Assembly (NCBI GenBank): GCA_963691815.1 | Contig: OY829652.1 | Location: 33,038,920-33,102,919, forward strand | Reading direction: 5' to 3' | Length of the DNA stretch: 64,000 bases | Source of the DNA: Echiichthys vipera | Lineage: Eukaryota; Chordata; Actinopteri; Perciformes; Trachinidae | Shown here: positions 41,414 to 53,772 of the stretch, piece by piece | Numbering within the stretch: position 1 is the stretch's first letter | How the letters are laid out: the number at the start of each line of letters is the position of its first letter | Notes under the pieces: generated by a model | Seen by the model: only the letters and a program-made list of their open reading frames with translations | What the model was told of the DNA's origin: nothing | The model's database searches: none | Made by a program: the position numbers and the translations under genes

Positions 41414-42905
41414 TGAGGGAGGTTTAGTTCCTTACATGCTTCTTTCCAAATTCCTCTATCATTAACCTGACTCCACCAGATGTGTACGACGCCACAACAG
41501 AGGAGATGCATTGTGGGGATCGCCGTGTGTTTGGAGAGTGGAGGAAGCAGAGGGGAGAGTCTGCTCCTCCTCCTCTTTGAGGACTCAGAGCCCTCAGTCT
41601 GTGCTCTGTGAAAGGGTTTTTCAGTCATTGTCTGACCTCCACATTACAGTGTAATGTAGTTTGGTTTCTGTTAATTATTATGATTGTTATTGTTGTTGTT
41701 TATCTAAATGTTATTCAGTCAAAATAGTCTAAATATGTCTTATCTTGAAAAAAAAGCATAAACTTATAAGTCATTTGTTATAAATGTAATGTTTATTGTT
41801 CATCTAAAATTAAAAAAATGTTTTACCTGGTTATCTAATGACACTACAGTGACAGTGACTAATGGATTACAGTTGGGTGTTAACTAAATATATGAGACTT
41901 TCAGTGAGATGATTGGCTGTTTTTATTTCTGTTATTTTCAACTCTAAATGCTGCCACACCAGCTCAGACACAGCTGTAAGTCATTCTAATCATTAATGAG
42001 ATTAAGTTGGTTAATAACTCAACAGCACTTTAATGTGGATTCTGTACAAGTTCAAGAACCATTCTTATGCATTTTCCACCTTTATTTTAGGCACAGAACA
42101 ATTTGGCTGGAAAAAAAACCCAAATTTGTCTGGTGGCCAAAAAAGTTAACCTCAGGTTCTGGTCATCAGGATCGCATTCTATGTACATGCTCGTACATGA
42201 ACCTCTCTCAACCGGGCCTCAGGAAGCTTTGAACTTGATGGTGTTGTAGAAAGTTATACAGTCGTGTGTACAGGGAGAACAGCAGAGGGCTCAAAACACA
42301 ACCCTGGAGCCCACCGGTGTTATGGGGAGGGCATCAGCACTTCACAAGAAGGAGGGGGTGGGCTTGTTATCTGTCATGTTCAAATTACAAAGCCATCTAG
42401 CAACCGATTTATGACTCGTGCCCATAGAAAACAAAGGAGGAAGTAGTGTGACATTGTTATAAAGTCCACAGGAGGAAGTTGAGGTGATTGGATGTGTCAC
42501 TCATTTTATTTTTACGATTAGTTTCCTGTTTTCTAACGACAGTCAATGTTGTCATTTTTTTTCTTTTTAAAGAGAAATAAGATTGGGATTTATAAAACCA
42601 GTAAAAAAGCTGTGATATTACACTTCTAGATATTGCTATTTGCTAAGTTGTAGGGGCTCTACTGTATGTCCAAGTAATACGGTTAGGAATAAATACTTAA
42701 AAAGCAATGTACCAAGGTGCAGTTGGAATGTAAACATCTGTGCAGTGTTCTATTTATACATACAGTACAACGTTTGGAATGCTGTTGGAATGTAGCTGTG
42801 ATTCATTAGTGTGCATTACAAACTGGCCAATTGCACATAAAACAATGTTCATAAATTGCATAGTGCCCTTTTAACACACACTGACCGCTCTGTAGCTTTC
42901 TGTTA
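41414..42905. other. intergenic; short LINE RT fragment at 42236-42325
   Basis: On the minus strand 42325-42236 reads GLQGCVLSPLLFSLYT, the RT motif B region of a LINE. It is only about 90 bp long. Otherwise nothing was recognised. Confidence 0.5.
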
Positions 42906-43189
42906 AGCCCTGTTCAAACCAAAGACTCCCGACGAGACAAAACAGTTTTATAATGTTGCAGTGGTGTGAACTGACCCGTCTCGTCTGGACTCAAACCAGC
43001 AGATGTTGAGTCGCAGCCTGCCAGAGGCTGGTTTAGAACGAAAGGCACGTCACCTGTTTCAACAGCCAATCACCTCGTAGCAAAGTCTGCTGGACAAGTC
43101 ACTCACAAACTATCAGCTGGTTGGCCGTTATGGGCGGTGGCTCAACGAGCGTGTGTGACAGAGAGAAAGAAAAAAAAAATTGATATTCC

Positions 43190-43740
43190 AAAAAAGGTCC
43201 CTATGCCTGGGAAACAAATACCACTTCATAATTGGAACACATCAAATAGAAAATTGTTTAGAATTATTTAGGCCTGAAAATAAGTTCCACTGGAAGTATC
43301 AATGCAGCAGTCAATGAACTGAGAGAGAAAGCATGCAGGGCTTTCTACGCAATAAAAAGTCAAATTTGCATCCAAATCCTTATTCTAATTTGGCTTAAAC
43401 TACTTCAAGCAATTATTGAACCTATTTTACTCTATAGAAGCGAAGTGTGGGGCCCACAAATAAACTCTAATCATGACCAATAGGAAAAACAACCAACCGA
43501 AATTACATACACTGAATTTTGTAAAAGCATCCTGCAGGTGAACATGAAAACGACCATAATATCAACTACTTATAAAACTCCAAAACCGATCAATTAAATA
43601 TTGACTTCATCTAAAACAAAGTGATCCCCACTCCTTCCACCACAAAGCCCTGCAAGGCCACGCGATGAGCAGGGAGCAGTCGCCTCACTCAGTCCAACTC
43701 AGCTGGTCCTGACACTGACCTCACAGACAGGTTCTACCTC
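43190..43740 (+). mobile_element. LINE ORF2 C-terminal fragment (L1/Nimb-type)
   Basis: Open from 43268 to a TAG near 43482. Reads AAVNELREKACRAFYAIKSQ and AIIEPILLYRSEVWGPQ, the post-RT domain of a class of fish LINEs. Later frames to about 43740 contain a degenerate continuation (a SPHSVQLSW-like stretch). No promoter or 5' part. Confidence 0.7.
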
Positions 43741-43807
43741 GGTTCTGCCTCAGGAATAAATAAGGAGAGGGAGCACCATGATCCAGAACAAAGCAGTGTG
43801 TCGCAGC

Positions 43808-44644
43808 CGTTTCTGACATCAAAGCCATGTTTCATCAGGTGAGAGTGGCAAGAGAAGACATCGACTTCTTACGCTTCCTCTAGTGGCCAGACGGGGACAT
43901 CACTAAAGAGTTCATTGAGCATAGGATGACAGTCCACATTTTTGGAGCTGTATCATCAACCAGCTGCACCACTTTCGCCCTGCTAAAGACTGCAGACGAT
44001 AACCAGAATGATTACCCAGTTGAGGTCGTGGACACTGTCAGACAGAGTTTCTATGTGGATGATTGTCTTAAGGCAGTCAGCTCTGTGAAAAAAGCAGCAT
44101 GGCTGTGCAGCGAAGGAGGGTTCCTTTTGAATAACTGAATCAGTAATCATTGCTCCATCCTTGCCATGATCCCTGAGGAAAAAGAGCTAAAGAGATCAAG
44201 ACTCTGAATCTCGACAGGGATAAACTTCCCATGGAGCGGGCCCTTGGAACTTAGTGGGATGTTGAAGTCGATGCCTTCACCTTCAGCACTGTGCTGAAAC
44301 CTCAGCCAACAGCAAGACTTGGCATCCTGTCAGATGTAAGTTCTGTCTATGACCCTCTAGGGTTCTTGGCAACGGTCGTGTTATCCGCCAAGCAGATCCT
44401 TCAGGAATTTTGTAAGGCCAAGTGGGGACGGGATGACAAAATTCCACAAGAACATGCCGACAGGTGGCAGAGATGGTTAAGTCAACTGACCCTGTTGGAT
44501 AAATTCTCTGTGAGCAAATGTATCATGCCTCAAGGCTTTGAAGGTATCTCATCCACACAGCTGCATCACTTTTGTGATGCAAGCGAGATTGTCCTAGGAA
44601 CTCTCCTAAGTAAAAAGAGCAGTGGGATGGATCCTCAAATATAA
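43808..44644 (+). pseudogene. BEL/Pao reverse transcriptase and connection domain, broken
   Basis: The frames read SDIKAMFHQVRV (RT motif), then QSFYVDDCLKAV with the catalytic YVDD box (about 44050-44085). After a stop they continue with LGILSDVSSVYDPLGFLATV and DRWQRWLSQLTLLDKF, hallmarks of the BEL/Pao pol. Stops near 43881 and 44138 and a frameshift mark it as dead. Confidence 0.85.
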
Positions 44645-45019
44645 AGACTTGCTTAAGCAGCTGCATCATGAACAATCCGAAGCATTTGCCATGCACCAGG
44701 ACTCCAGCAAGCAAGATGATACGGTAGCCAAACACATGCAGCAGTTTAAAGCCAGCCTGAAGTTACAAAGGCTTGCTGTTGAAGACATGGCTACAGTAGA
44801 AAAGGCCATTATATCCTTTGTGCAAAGACAAAGCTTCCCCCAAGAAATGGCTTCATTGAAAAAAAGCACAGTCAAGAATACAAGTTCTTTGGTCAAACTT
44901 GACCCAGTAATGGCAGACAGTGTTTTGAGAGTTGGTGGGAGGCTGAGCCAAGCAGCTCTTCCAGAAGAAACAAAGCATCCAGCAATATTTCTACACTCAT
45001 TCTTCACCACATACATGAA

Positions 45020-46081
45020 GTGGTCAGCCACAGTGGGCGGAATCATGTTCTTTCCACTCTTTGTTGCAAATATTGGATACTCCATGCCAATGCAGCAGCC
45101 AGAGCATTCGTCAGGAAATGTTTAGCATGCAAGCTGCATCGCCAGAGTGTTGGCAACCAAAAAATGTCAGACCTTCCTGTTGACCACGTCTCGCCAGCGC
45201 TCCCTCCGTTCACGCAAGTTGCAGTGGACTACTTTGGACCCATTGAGATGAAACGGGGGAACACATTTAAAAGATATGGGGTAATATTTACCTGTCTGGC
45301 TTCATGTGCAGTCCAACTGGAGGTGGCCAACACTCTCGACAAAGACGCATATATAAATGCACTCAGGAGATTCAAATGTCGTAGAGGACAAGTGAAAGAA
45401 ATAAGGTCTGATAACGGAACTAACTTTGTGAGTGCAAATAGAGAACTAAAGGAGGCCCTTGGGGATCTCAACCAAGAGAAGATCCAGAAAGCTTTTTTGC
45501 AAGAGGAGATAAAGTGGACCTTTAATCTTCCCCACAGAGCTCACCATGGAGGTCTCTGGGAGCGCCTCATACAGCAGGTCAAGAGAGCGCTCTATTCAGT
45601 GCTTAAACTGCAAAATTGTCCCATTATCCCATCCAGTGACGACCCCAATGATATTGAAGCACTAACGCCCAACCACATCCTCCAGCTCAAAGGTAGACCA
45701 ATAATGCCACCCGGTTTGTTCAGAAAGCATACTGAGGACTTGTATATTCACAAAAGATGGAGGCAAGTGCAATATACCGCAGACGTGTTCTGGAAGAGGT
45801 GGGTCAAGGAATACCTCACAATGATGCAGGAGCGCAAAAGTGGCACAAACCATGAAGAAACTTCACAGTTGGAGACCTCGTTCTTGTGGTGGAGGATGCA
45901 TCACCCAGAAACTCATGGCTCATGGGACGCATTACCGAGACCATTGCCGACTCCATGTTCTCGAGTCTGCCCTGACTCAACACTTACCCTAATACGGCCC
46001 TGCATACACATACACACAAGAATTGCAATACTACTACTACTACCACGTGGTAGTATGAAGAAAATGTTGTTTTTTCGTTAA
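45020..46081 (+). pseudogene. BEL/Pao integrase, long open frame (353 codons)
   Basis: Contains an HHCC-type finger region (CCKYWILHANAAARAFVRKC then LACKLHR). The core is TQVAVDYFGPIE with Asp at 45227, RSDNGTNFVSANRELKEAL with Asp at 45410, and GGLWERLIQQVKRAL with Glu at 45560. The D-D-E spacing is 61 and 50 residues. The frame is intact through the core, but it lacks a start of its own and is out of frame with the upstream pol. The C-terminus after about 45850 is also frameshifted. It would be inactive as a whole element. Confidence 0.88.
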
Positions 46082-46313
46082 AGAAGAGACACTTTTCTTT
46101 TTCTTTTTTGAATGAACTGTTTATGGAAGTAAGCTTTTAGGCCTACCCTATTTTGTGCCTGGACAGTTATGTTTTGCTTACTGGACTTTGAATACCCAAC
46201 AAGGTTGCATAGAATGTAAAAAAACAAAAAAACAGAGGAATTGTTTTTTTACTGTGTTAAAACATTTTCTGAAAGGTGTTTGATAATTTGGAGTATTACA
46301 ATTAGAGGCCGGA

Positions 46314-46735
46314 ATGTCGCAGCTGTTTCAAATGTTCTATTAATTTTCTGTTTAAGATGGTGTCTGACTTCTTTATGTTATATGAAAATAGACATTTTGC
46401 AATGCAGGATAAGTTTTGAATAGTTTATTTAACATGTTATATAATACTGTTAAGTCTGCTTTGCTTTTTGCTGCCTGTAGGGGTCTGTGTGCAGGCTCAG
46501 GACACCGGCCAGGTAATATAAGGGCAGGTGTGTTCATCAGAAAAAGGCCAAATGTCAAGTGAAAGAGGCGGTGATTGAGAAAAGTCTTTCGACCATTTTA
46601 TTAAGATCACTCGTAGCTTATAATGGTTTATTCGTTTCCCAGTATTATTTCTTTAATTTGGAAGACAGTTTTGTTAATTTTTGAAGTGTGAAATAAACAC
46701 AATAATTTGGCAAGTTTTTTCGCAATCTTTTTTAA
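46314..46735 (+). repeat. probable BEL/Pao 3' LTR
   Basis: Begins TGTCGCAGCTGTTTC immediately after a purine-rich tract. It contains a GAAATAAACACAATAATTT poly(A)-type signal. The 3' boundary is not fixed (a CA lies near 46725 and another near 46743). Confidence 0.5.
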
Positions 46736-47092
46736 GCTAGTCAATCTGACCCCGTCTGCTGTAACTACGGCTCAAACAAAGAACAGCCCAGACACAGTGA
46801 ATCAGGGAAATAAAAGGATATTTTCACCGTTTCATCACTAGACTAGAAACCACTAGAAATGTAGCTGTAGCAAGTATCTCACTATCTCTGTCCTCATTTA
46901 TATTTTATAATGCTACAAATTATATCCAGCTACGAAAAAGCAGAAGAGAGTCGTAGCTATGGAGATGATACAGTGTCTCGCCTCATCTCACTGGTGTGAA
47001 CTGGCAGGGTTGAGAAAGTTACAGAACTGAACACTGCAAGTATTTGCAAGTTTCAACTTGTCTCGTCGCAAATCTTTGGTCTGAACTGGGCT

Positions 47093-47270
47093 TTACTCTT
47101 CTGCCATGTGAGTGCCAGTGTGACTCTTGTATCTCAGTTCCAGTGTTGTTAGCATTCAGGGAAAACCTTCGTTTTCTACTACACTGTACGGCGGAAGGTC
47201 CTATCAAATGAACACAGCAATGAACTTGGTAATACTACGCTAAACGATATAGTGGAGCATTTAGCTGCTT
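47093..47270. other. short intergenic stretch
   Basis: Nothing recognised. Confidence 0.4.
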
Positions 47271-47272
47271 TA

Positions 47273-47912
47273 GTAGTGGTGGGACAAAAAATCCTTACTA
47301 CGGCATATTGTCGTCATTTCTCTTACACACGTTATCAAGACACTGGTGCCAAATATCGATATTTTATTACAACATGCAGGTGTTCTATGTTACTGATTCC
47401 CATTTTTGACATTTAGACAGTCACTATTTAATGTCTTTGTGGTGGTGCTAATCAAATAAAAATGGGCAGAATTAAACTGCGGTGAAGAAGATGACTGAAT
47501 ACAGGTGCCAAACAGCGACAATCTAGGGACAGGCATCCGTGATCCGTCCAAGTCTGAGAAAACACTTAAAGACTACGCAATCTCCAAAAACTGTCTTGCG
47601 ATGGTAAAATACAAGTCACACGTCAAACATGCACAGCCACCTCAGCCTAGTCAGCTTACACTTGATTTAGTTTTTAAAGCAAATCTTCCTTTACCGTCCC
47701 CAAGGGCTGTCAGTAATACCAAGTCCATTGCCGTGTTCATTTACAAAGATCTTCGGCCATATAGTGGCGTGGAAAAATTATTGCAATATATCGATCATCG
47801 CAGATACCGTGTTTTGGGATATTATCGTTATCGAGGGCAAAATATTCTCAATTATCATCAAATATTGACAGTATCATATTGTGAGTTACTCGTATCATCC
47901 CATCCCTATATT
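47273..47912. mobile_element. possible decayed hAT element
   Basis: Left TAGTGGTGGGACAAAAAATC; reverse complement of the right TAGGGATGGGATGATACGAG. Both look like hAT ends (TAGGG.TGGGA), but the 8-bp flanks do not match. No transposase is recognised in the interior (ORF 47505-47981). Confidence 0.4.
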
Positions 47913-48580
47913 TTAAACAGTGTCCCCAACTTTTTGGGAAACGGGGTACACAAACCGCCATCTTTGTTTTTCCCAAGATAAAGATAATGAGCTGACATTT
48001 GTTTTTTGCTGACTTATTGTATTTAAAAGCAAAAATTAACATATGCTTGGAGAAAACCTTTGTAAATAAACTCTCCAGCAACATGAACAATGGCCGCAGA
48101 CACACAGAGGAATACAGTTCACATATGGACTAATGACAGACAGATAAGCATTGACTGTTATCCCATGTAAAACTCTCCACTGTAGCTCAGCTACCTTCTT
48201 TGTAAATGTTAGTGAGAGCTAGAAACAGAGACAGAGCGATAGAGATGTAATCCTTTAATATGGTTAACAGAGTAGGAACACTGATCTCTATCATTATATC
48301 ACAACATCATTTGTAAAAAAATGACAACAAAGACTTTATTTTCTATTGAGCTGTATCCACAAAGGTTTACTAATAATAGCTGTCACCTTATCGCTTACAA
48401 AGGAGGCTTGGCAGTGCTACTGGGCCAGCTGTACAAACGTCGGCAGGAAACATTCCTAGCACAAAAACCAGGGGAGATAAAAATAAAAAATCCTGCTATT
48501 TTTGGATCAGTCCTGAGATTTACAATCCGGTTTTTGAACAAGCTATTACCTCATCACAACAGATACAGCCGGGGGCTGTT

Positions 48581-48649
<69 letters not shown>

Positions 48650-49491
48650 TCAAAGGCTCATGTTCAAGTTAAAACTTGTATGACTTATTTATTATTTATT
48701 AATGTTCTGAATTAAACAAATAGTTAGTGTTTTTTTCTGTGTTCTGATATAAATAAGGTTATTAAAGTCTTTATTCCTGAGGGTTTGATGTAAATTAAAA
48801 AATATTTTCTAGGTACTCAGATATACAAATGTATAAACTTTCAATGTTTGAGTTAAATGTCCCTTTGTTCTTAAATATTTTAAATTATTTTTCATATGTA
48901 AGTATCCTGAAATAAATATTTAAATGGATGAATGAAGAGATGACTTAATAATATGTAAATAACAACAATATTAGTCCCCCTCCACTCTAAAAGGTGTTTT
49001 CCTTCCCTTCCTCTCCTCTTAAATGTCTCACACTGTCTACAGTGACTTGTATCTGATCACATTTTGTCACTACAGAGGTGTTTGTTGTGCACAAATCTGA
49101 CCTCTGACATTCAAACGTATCCTTACAGCTTTAGTTGGTGCATCTCTAACCCGTAAACCAATCAATATCTAATGTGTGAAACACTATTCGACAACTTCAA
49201 CACAACACCGGCCCTGTCGGCCTCTTTTGTCCCCTGAAATTGACCCGGTTGCTGATTGGATGTAGCTCTCAGTGGGATGTGACGTGTGGTCGTACGGACA
49301 CCACCACAACACTGTGAAGTAGAGTAGACACTTTTATTCAGTGGTGAAGAAGAACACAGAACAGAAAATGATCTGTGCACGAATATCTTTACATGAGCTT
49401 GTTAAAATGAGTGCTGCAGCGGGTTGGATTCTGACCTGTGGTCCTTTGCTGCATGCTCCATACCTCTCTCTTCTACTTACAAATGCGAACG

Positions 49492-49576
<85 letters not shown>

Positions 49577-49862
49577 AAACACACACACTCACACAGTGTG
49601 TTTTCTTTCATGTCACTTGTACATAAGTTGTGAATAATAATGGCCACCTTAAATCAAAAGACAACTACTGATCACCGGAGAGCTACACCCATTCAGAGTG
49701 ATACGTCACCTCCAGAGTCTCCTAAATCCTTTTCGGGCCTGTTTTTGTAATGGAAACATGGCGAGTGAAGGGCCATTTGAGAGGGCATGGACTGAAACTT
49801 TTCCGAGGGGCCACGCTATAGGACTAGTTTGTTCAAAAGATCCAGGCTGCAGAATGATTGCT
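47913..49862. repeat. intergenic with (GT)n at 48583-48651 and (CA)n at 49494-49596
   Basis: Two dinucleotide microsatellites lie in otherwise unrecognised AT-rich DNA. The stretch at 49414-49475 is a short inverted relative of 56190-56245 (GACCTGTGGTCCTTTGCTGC-type sequence). Confidence 0.7.
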
Positions 49863-50280
49863 TCTTGCTTATCTCATCTCTCATCTCATCTCATCTTCAA
49901 CCGCTTATCCGGGGTAGGGTCGCGGGGGCAGCAGCTTTAGCAGGGGACCCCAAACTTCCCTTTCCTGGGCCACATTAACCAACTGGGGGGATCCCAAGGC
50001 GTTCCCAGGCCAGTGTGGAGATATAATCTCTTCACCTAGTCCTGGGTCTTCCCCGAGGCCTCCTCCCAACTGGACGTGCCTGGAACACCTCCCTAGGGAG
50101 GCGCCCAGGGGGCATCCTTACTAGATGATCCCGAACCACCTCAACTGGCTCCTTTCAACGCAAAGGAGCAGCGGCTCTACTCCGAGTTCCTCACGGATGG
50201 CTGAACTTCTCACCCTATCTCTCCTTAAGGGAGACTCCAGCCACCCTCCTGAGAATACCCATTTCGGCCGCTTGTCTTGC
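49863..50280 (-). mobile_element. LINE 3' end fragment with (ATCTC)n tail
   Basis: A TCTCATCTCATCTCATCTTC tail is followed by AACCGCTTATCCGGGGTAGG and GGTCGCGGGGGCAGCAGC. This is the reverse-oriented 3' end of an abundant fish non-LTR retrotransposon. Confidence 0.65.
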
Positions 50281-50520
50281 TCATCACAAAGATTTTGTTT
50301 CATCCAACTGCTTTTGAATATTTTCATCTGACCAAATCTGCAGCAAACATTCCTCCTCTGCATCAGACCACCGTGAACCTCTTGGTGTAGTCTTTTTAAA
50401 TGTTTTTATCGTGAGAAACAGTCGTATATAAATAGTCTCAGGACTGTTGTCAATGCTTGTGCATGTGCCTCAAGGCGTGTTGAATCCCACCTCTCTCAAC
50501 CGAACCCTCATCGCCAAGTG
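50281..50520 (-). mobile_element. decayed fragment of the Harbinger-like family
   Basis: TTTGAATATTTTCATCTGAC, then CAAATCTGCAG and GCATCAGACCACCGTGAACC, match 23840-23920, including the Myb/SANT-like stretch. Ends are not preserved. Confidence 0.6.
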
Positions 50521-50824
50521 GGGTAGATGAGTTGGAACAGACTAGGCCAGCAGGGGAATTCCACCCCTGGAAATACAGTATGAACTGGGATGTTACTTTT
50601 GTTTTACCTGTTATTAACAAGGCTGATCGGGCAAGCAGATTTGTTCAATTAAGGACAGAGACGGGAATTCAGAATCTTTATTTAAAAAAGGAGAAACAAT
50701 AGAATTTGGCATGAACTGAGACTGCTCAGGAGAAAAACAGGATTAGTGGGCAAGATGAATAAACCAGATAACTAAGGGGAAAAAATATTTATTACAACAA
50801 GCTAAAATATGTATTCTTAGAAAT

Positions 50825-52010
50825 TCAATTCAATTTTATTTATAATGCCAAATCATAACAAAATTTATCTCAGGACACTTTACAGAGTAGGTAAAGACTA
50901 CACTCTATAACTTATTTATGATTTACAGAGACCCAACAATTCCCCCGTAGAGTACGGTGGCAATGAAAAGCTTCCCTATAATAGGCAGGAACGTTAAACA
51001 GACCCAACTCTATGGAGGACGGACATCTGTCTGCACCGGTTGGGGAGGAAGAAAAGACAGAGAGAGACAAAGACAGACACAAAGACAGAGACAGACACAC
51101 TTCCAGAGATGCAAGCAACCAAAGAGTAACAGTAACTATAATAATATCTATAGTAATGTGAATATGACTTATATGTTATGGCAGTTAATTCAGTAGAAAA
51201 GTAGAAACAAGTGCAGCTAAGGTGATAGAATATGACAATGATAATAATTATGGTGGCAAACATGATCAATGATAAGTAGCGGCAACAACAGCTACGATAC
51301 AGCGAGACATACCACTGATGGAGTTTTTATGGCTACAAATGTTATAGTTTATTAGACTAGTGATAGTATATATGGGTAACAGTGATAATAGCAGCAGGAA
51401 GCGTCATGTAGGACCACGGCAGCAGGCATCACCATGATCAGCAGAGACCTGCGAGACGACAAAGCACAAACAACTCCGGGGAAGAAGTTGAATTAGTAAC
51501 ATACATTGATGAGACATGAATGATACAGACAGAGAGGAGAGAAGGTCAGAGGATGAGCAACAGGATTATCCCCCGGCAGACTAGGCCTATAGCAGCATAA
51601 TTAAGCAGAACAAAATCAACTTGGGCCCCGTACATACAGGCTCTACGAGAAATTGAATGCCAATAACAACATTGCTGAGGGCTCATAAGCCCAAGCTGTA
51701 AGCTTTATCAAACAGGAAAAGTTTTAAGTTTACTCTTAAATATGGGGACATTGTCTGCCTCCTGAACAACACTTGGGAGTTGGTTCCACAGGAAAAGAGC
51801 TTGGTAACTGAAGGCTCTGCCTCCCATTCTACTTTCAAAAAAAAAGTCACCATCCAATCTAAAATAGCAGTCAAACTTAAACCAAACTACCAGACTAAAC
51901 CTGAGGCCAACTGCTGAGATGCAGCCTATGCGGAGGAGTGCCCCATTTTTGCTCCTGCAAAGGATCAAAGGAAAAGTTAAAACACATAATGTTAGAAAGC
52001 CTGTCAAAGT
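50825..52010 (-). mobile_element. L2-like LINE 3' part with RT C-terminus
   Basis: The minus-strand ORF 52007-51708 ends the RT protein with RMGGRAFSYQALFLWNQLPS then VVQEADNVPIFKSKLKTF. The rest down to 50825 is its 3'UTR, including the segment shared with 32357, 33216 and 55500. The 5' part is missing. Confidence 0.8.
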
Positions 52011-52288
52011 ATAGTGACTGACCTTATGGATGACTCCTACTTTAGATTAAGTGACCATGGGGGACAACAGCGACCTGTAGACATTTCTCAGAATCAACTT
52101 TGTTGCCAAGTATGAAATCAGATTACATCCTAACAATTTGAATGTTGTTTGTTCATAACAGATGCAAAAAAAAAATACAGAAATTACCCAGAAACAATAT
52201 ACTAAATCTAAAAGTTACACATTGAAATGTGGACAATACAATAATATAAGTAAATATGAATACATTATAATATGCAAATATATGTAGC
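52011..52288. other. intergenic, possible LINE tail
   Basis: Contains CAACTTTGTTGCCAAGTATG, a phrase common at antisense fish LINE 3' ends. Too little remains to classify. Confidence 0.35.
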
Positions 52289-52660
52289 AGAGTTTAGAAT
52301 AGAATAGAATAGAATGACTTTAATGATCCCAGACTGGGAAATTATTTTGTAACAGCAGTAGTGGGTCAGCAAATAAAAACTTTGTACATAACATAAATAT
52401 AATCCAATATATACATAGTGTATATATACAGTGCACAGTGTGCTATAAACAATAAACAATAATAATATATACAACAAAATATGCTAAATATAATATAACA
52501 ATAATAATATATACAAAACAAAACAACAACAAAAAAAACAGTAGAGAGAGGGAATGTTAGGATGCAGCGGCTGTATCTGGGCAACACACCGATAATGAAG
52601 GCAGACGTGAAATCCCGGGGCAAATAACAAGGCCTCATCCCCACAGTCAACAGTTTAGTT
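52289..52660 (-). mobile_element. internally deleted copy of the 19.6-25.3 kb LINE
   Basis: 52310-52545 matches the LINE 3' end at 19571-19795 almost base for base. 52555-52656 then jumps to the endonuclease region matching 24398-24550 (GGATGCAGCGGCTGTATCTG then GGGCAACA). Everything between the two is missing. Confidence 0.8.
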
Positions 52661-52688
52661 GTTGTTGTTATAATTTATCATTCTACAC

Positions 52689-53600
52689 TTAATTTATGCA
52701 ATCAGCTGAAACTGAATCAGCTAAACTTACTAACTTAATCGTCTTCACTAATACCGGAGCATAGGTCAGTAGCACAAGTTTCCTCCAACGGACTGTTCTG
52801 AGATGCCCATTTGATTTGTTCCCACAACATACCAATCTCCTGATGTTCTTCTGTGAAAGTTCTTTTCTACGATTTCTTTGGCCGTCCTCCTTCCCTTGAG
52901 GGTTCCACTCTAGGGCCTGCTGTGTGGTGTTTGTCTTAGGTTTCCTTAGACTGTGCCCGATCTGCCACCATTTCCTCCGCCTGATGATTACTTCGACCCT
53001 CTCCTGTTCTGTGCACTGCAACAGATCGTCGTAGGCAATTATGTTCGGCCAGAAAATACCTAGAATATAGCAGAGCCTACAATTGATAAATGTCTGTAGC
53101 TTCTTTAGGATGTTCAAGGTCAGTCGCCATGTTTATGAGCTGTACAATAGAACGGATTCTGCGATAGAGTTGAAGATTGTTCTTGTACTTGGTCCACAGG
53201 TAAATGTATTGAAAGCTCCAAACACGTATTATTAGCATGTAAAAAACAGCTTGTGCTTTTCTACACCTTGCCTAAACATCTTCCTGTGAACCTCCAGTAG
53301 TGGTGAGGATACTGTCTAGATACTGTAGGTGAAGGTGGTAACTCATTCAATAGCTTGGCCTCATTTCTCCTGTATTTGATCACCTATCCTTGTTTCTTTG
53401 GTCTCGGATGTGTTCCCTTTCAGTCCAACTTTGGAAGCTTCAACCTGCAATGATTCAAACTTCTGCCGTGCATAGGCGATCTTCTAACTGAGCAAAACTA
53501 GATCATCAACAAACTCTGGATCTCCAACCTTCTTAACACCATACGCTTGCCTAGTTATCCAGTTTAGTGCCACTAGGAAACGAAGGGGGCATAGTAGGCA
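52689..53600 (-). mobile_element. non-LTR retrotransposon fragment with RT and C-terminal domain
   Basis: Minus strand: about 53535-53500 reads VGDPEFVDDLVLL, the [FY]xDD box of an RT. The frame at 53117-52689 reads KLQTFINCRLCYILGIFWPN, RVEVIIRRRKWWQIGHSLRK and QQALEWNPQGK, a typical LINE C-terminal domain. The sequence between is degenerate. This is a different family from the LINEs above. Confidence 0.75.
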
Positions 53601-53772
53601 TGTGCGCAGATGGCCCTAGGGACGAGGGGACATGACCCTCTCTGCTTCACAGTGGCCCCTCCACTTTTCCTACCTAAGGCGACAAACATCGCCGGAATTA
53701 TGTTCGGTCAGTCAGACTAATTTACATTGCAGCGCGCATCAAAGGCCTGGCGTTGGTGTGTGCTACGACTAA
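53601..53772. other. short intergenic stretch
   Basis: Nothing recognised. Confidence 0.4.

Larger units (their letters stand above)
43800..46735 (+). mobile_element. BEL/Pao LTR retrotransposon remnant
   Basis: Carries RT, RNase H-region and integrase sequence in plus orientation, then a probable 3' LTR at about 46314-46735. The LTR starts TGTCGCAGCTG after a purine-rich AGAGGCCGGAA and has AATAAA near 46693. There is no 5' LTR or gag; the 5' part was lost before or during insertion. Frames are broken at several points upstream of the integrase. Confidence 0.8.
42906..47092. mobile_element. DNA transposon with TTA duplications enclosing retroelement debris
   Basis: Left end AGCCCTGTTCAAACCAAAGA; reverse complement of the right end AGCCCAGTTCAGACCAAAGA, two mismatches in 20, with similarity continuing into a CGACGAGACAA segment. 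TTA flanks both sides (42903-42905 and 47093-47095), the PIF/Harbinger-type 3-bp duplication. Between roughly 43190 and 46740 the element is occupied by a LINE fragment and a BEL/Pao element, so the original element was probably only about 0.6-0.7 kb. Confidence 0.7.

Noticed and set aside
47505..47981. A host gene in the 158-codon ORF
   Set aside because: It overlaps a probable decayed hAT element, with no recognisable domain and no splice context.
49863..50280. A coding gene in the GC-rich stretch
   Set aside because: The sequence is a familiar reverse-oriented LINE 3' end with a pentanucleotide tail.
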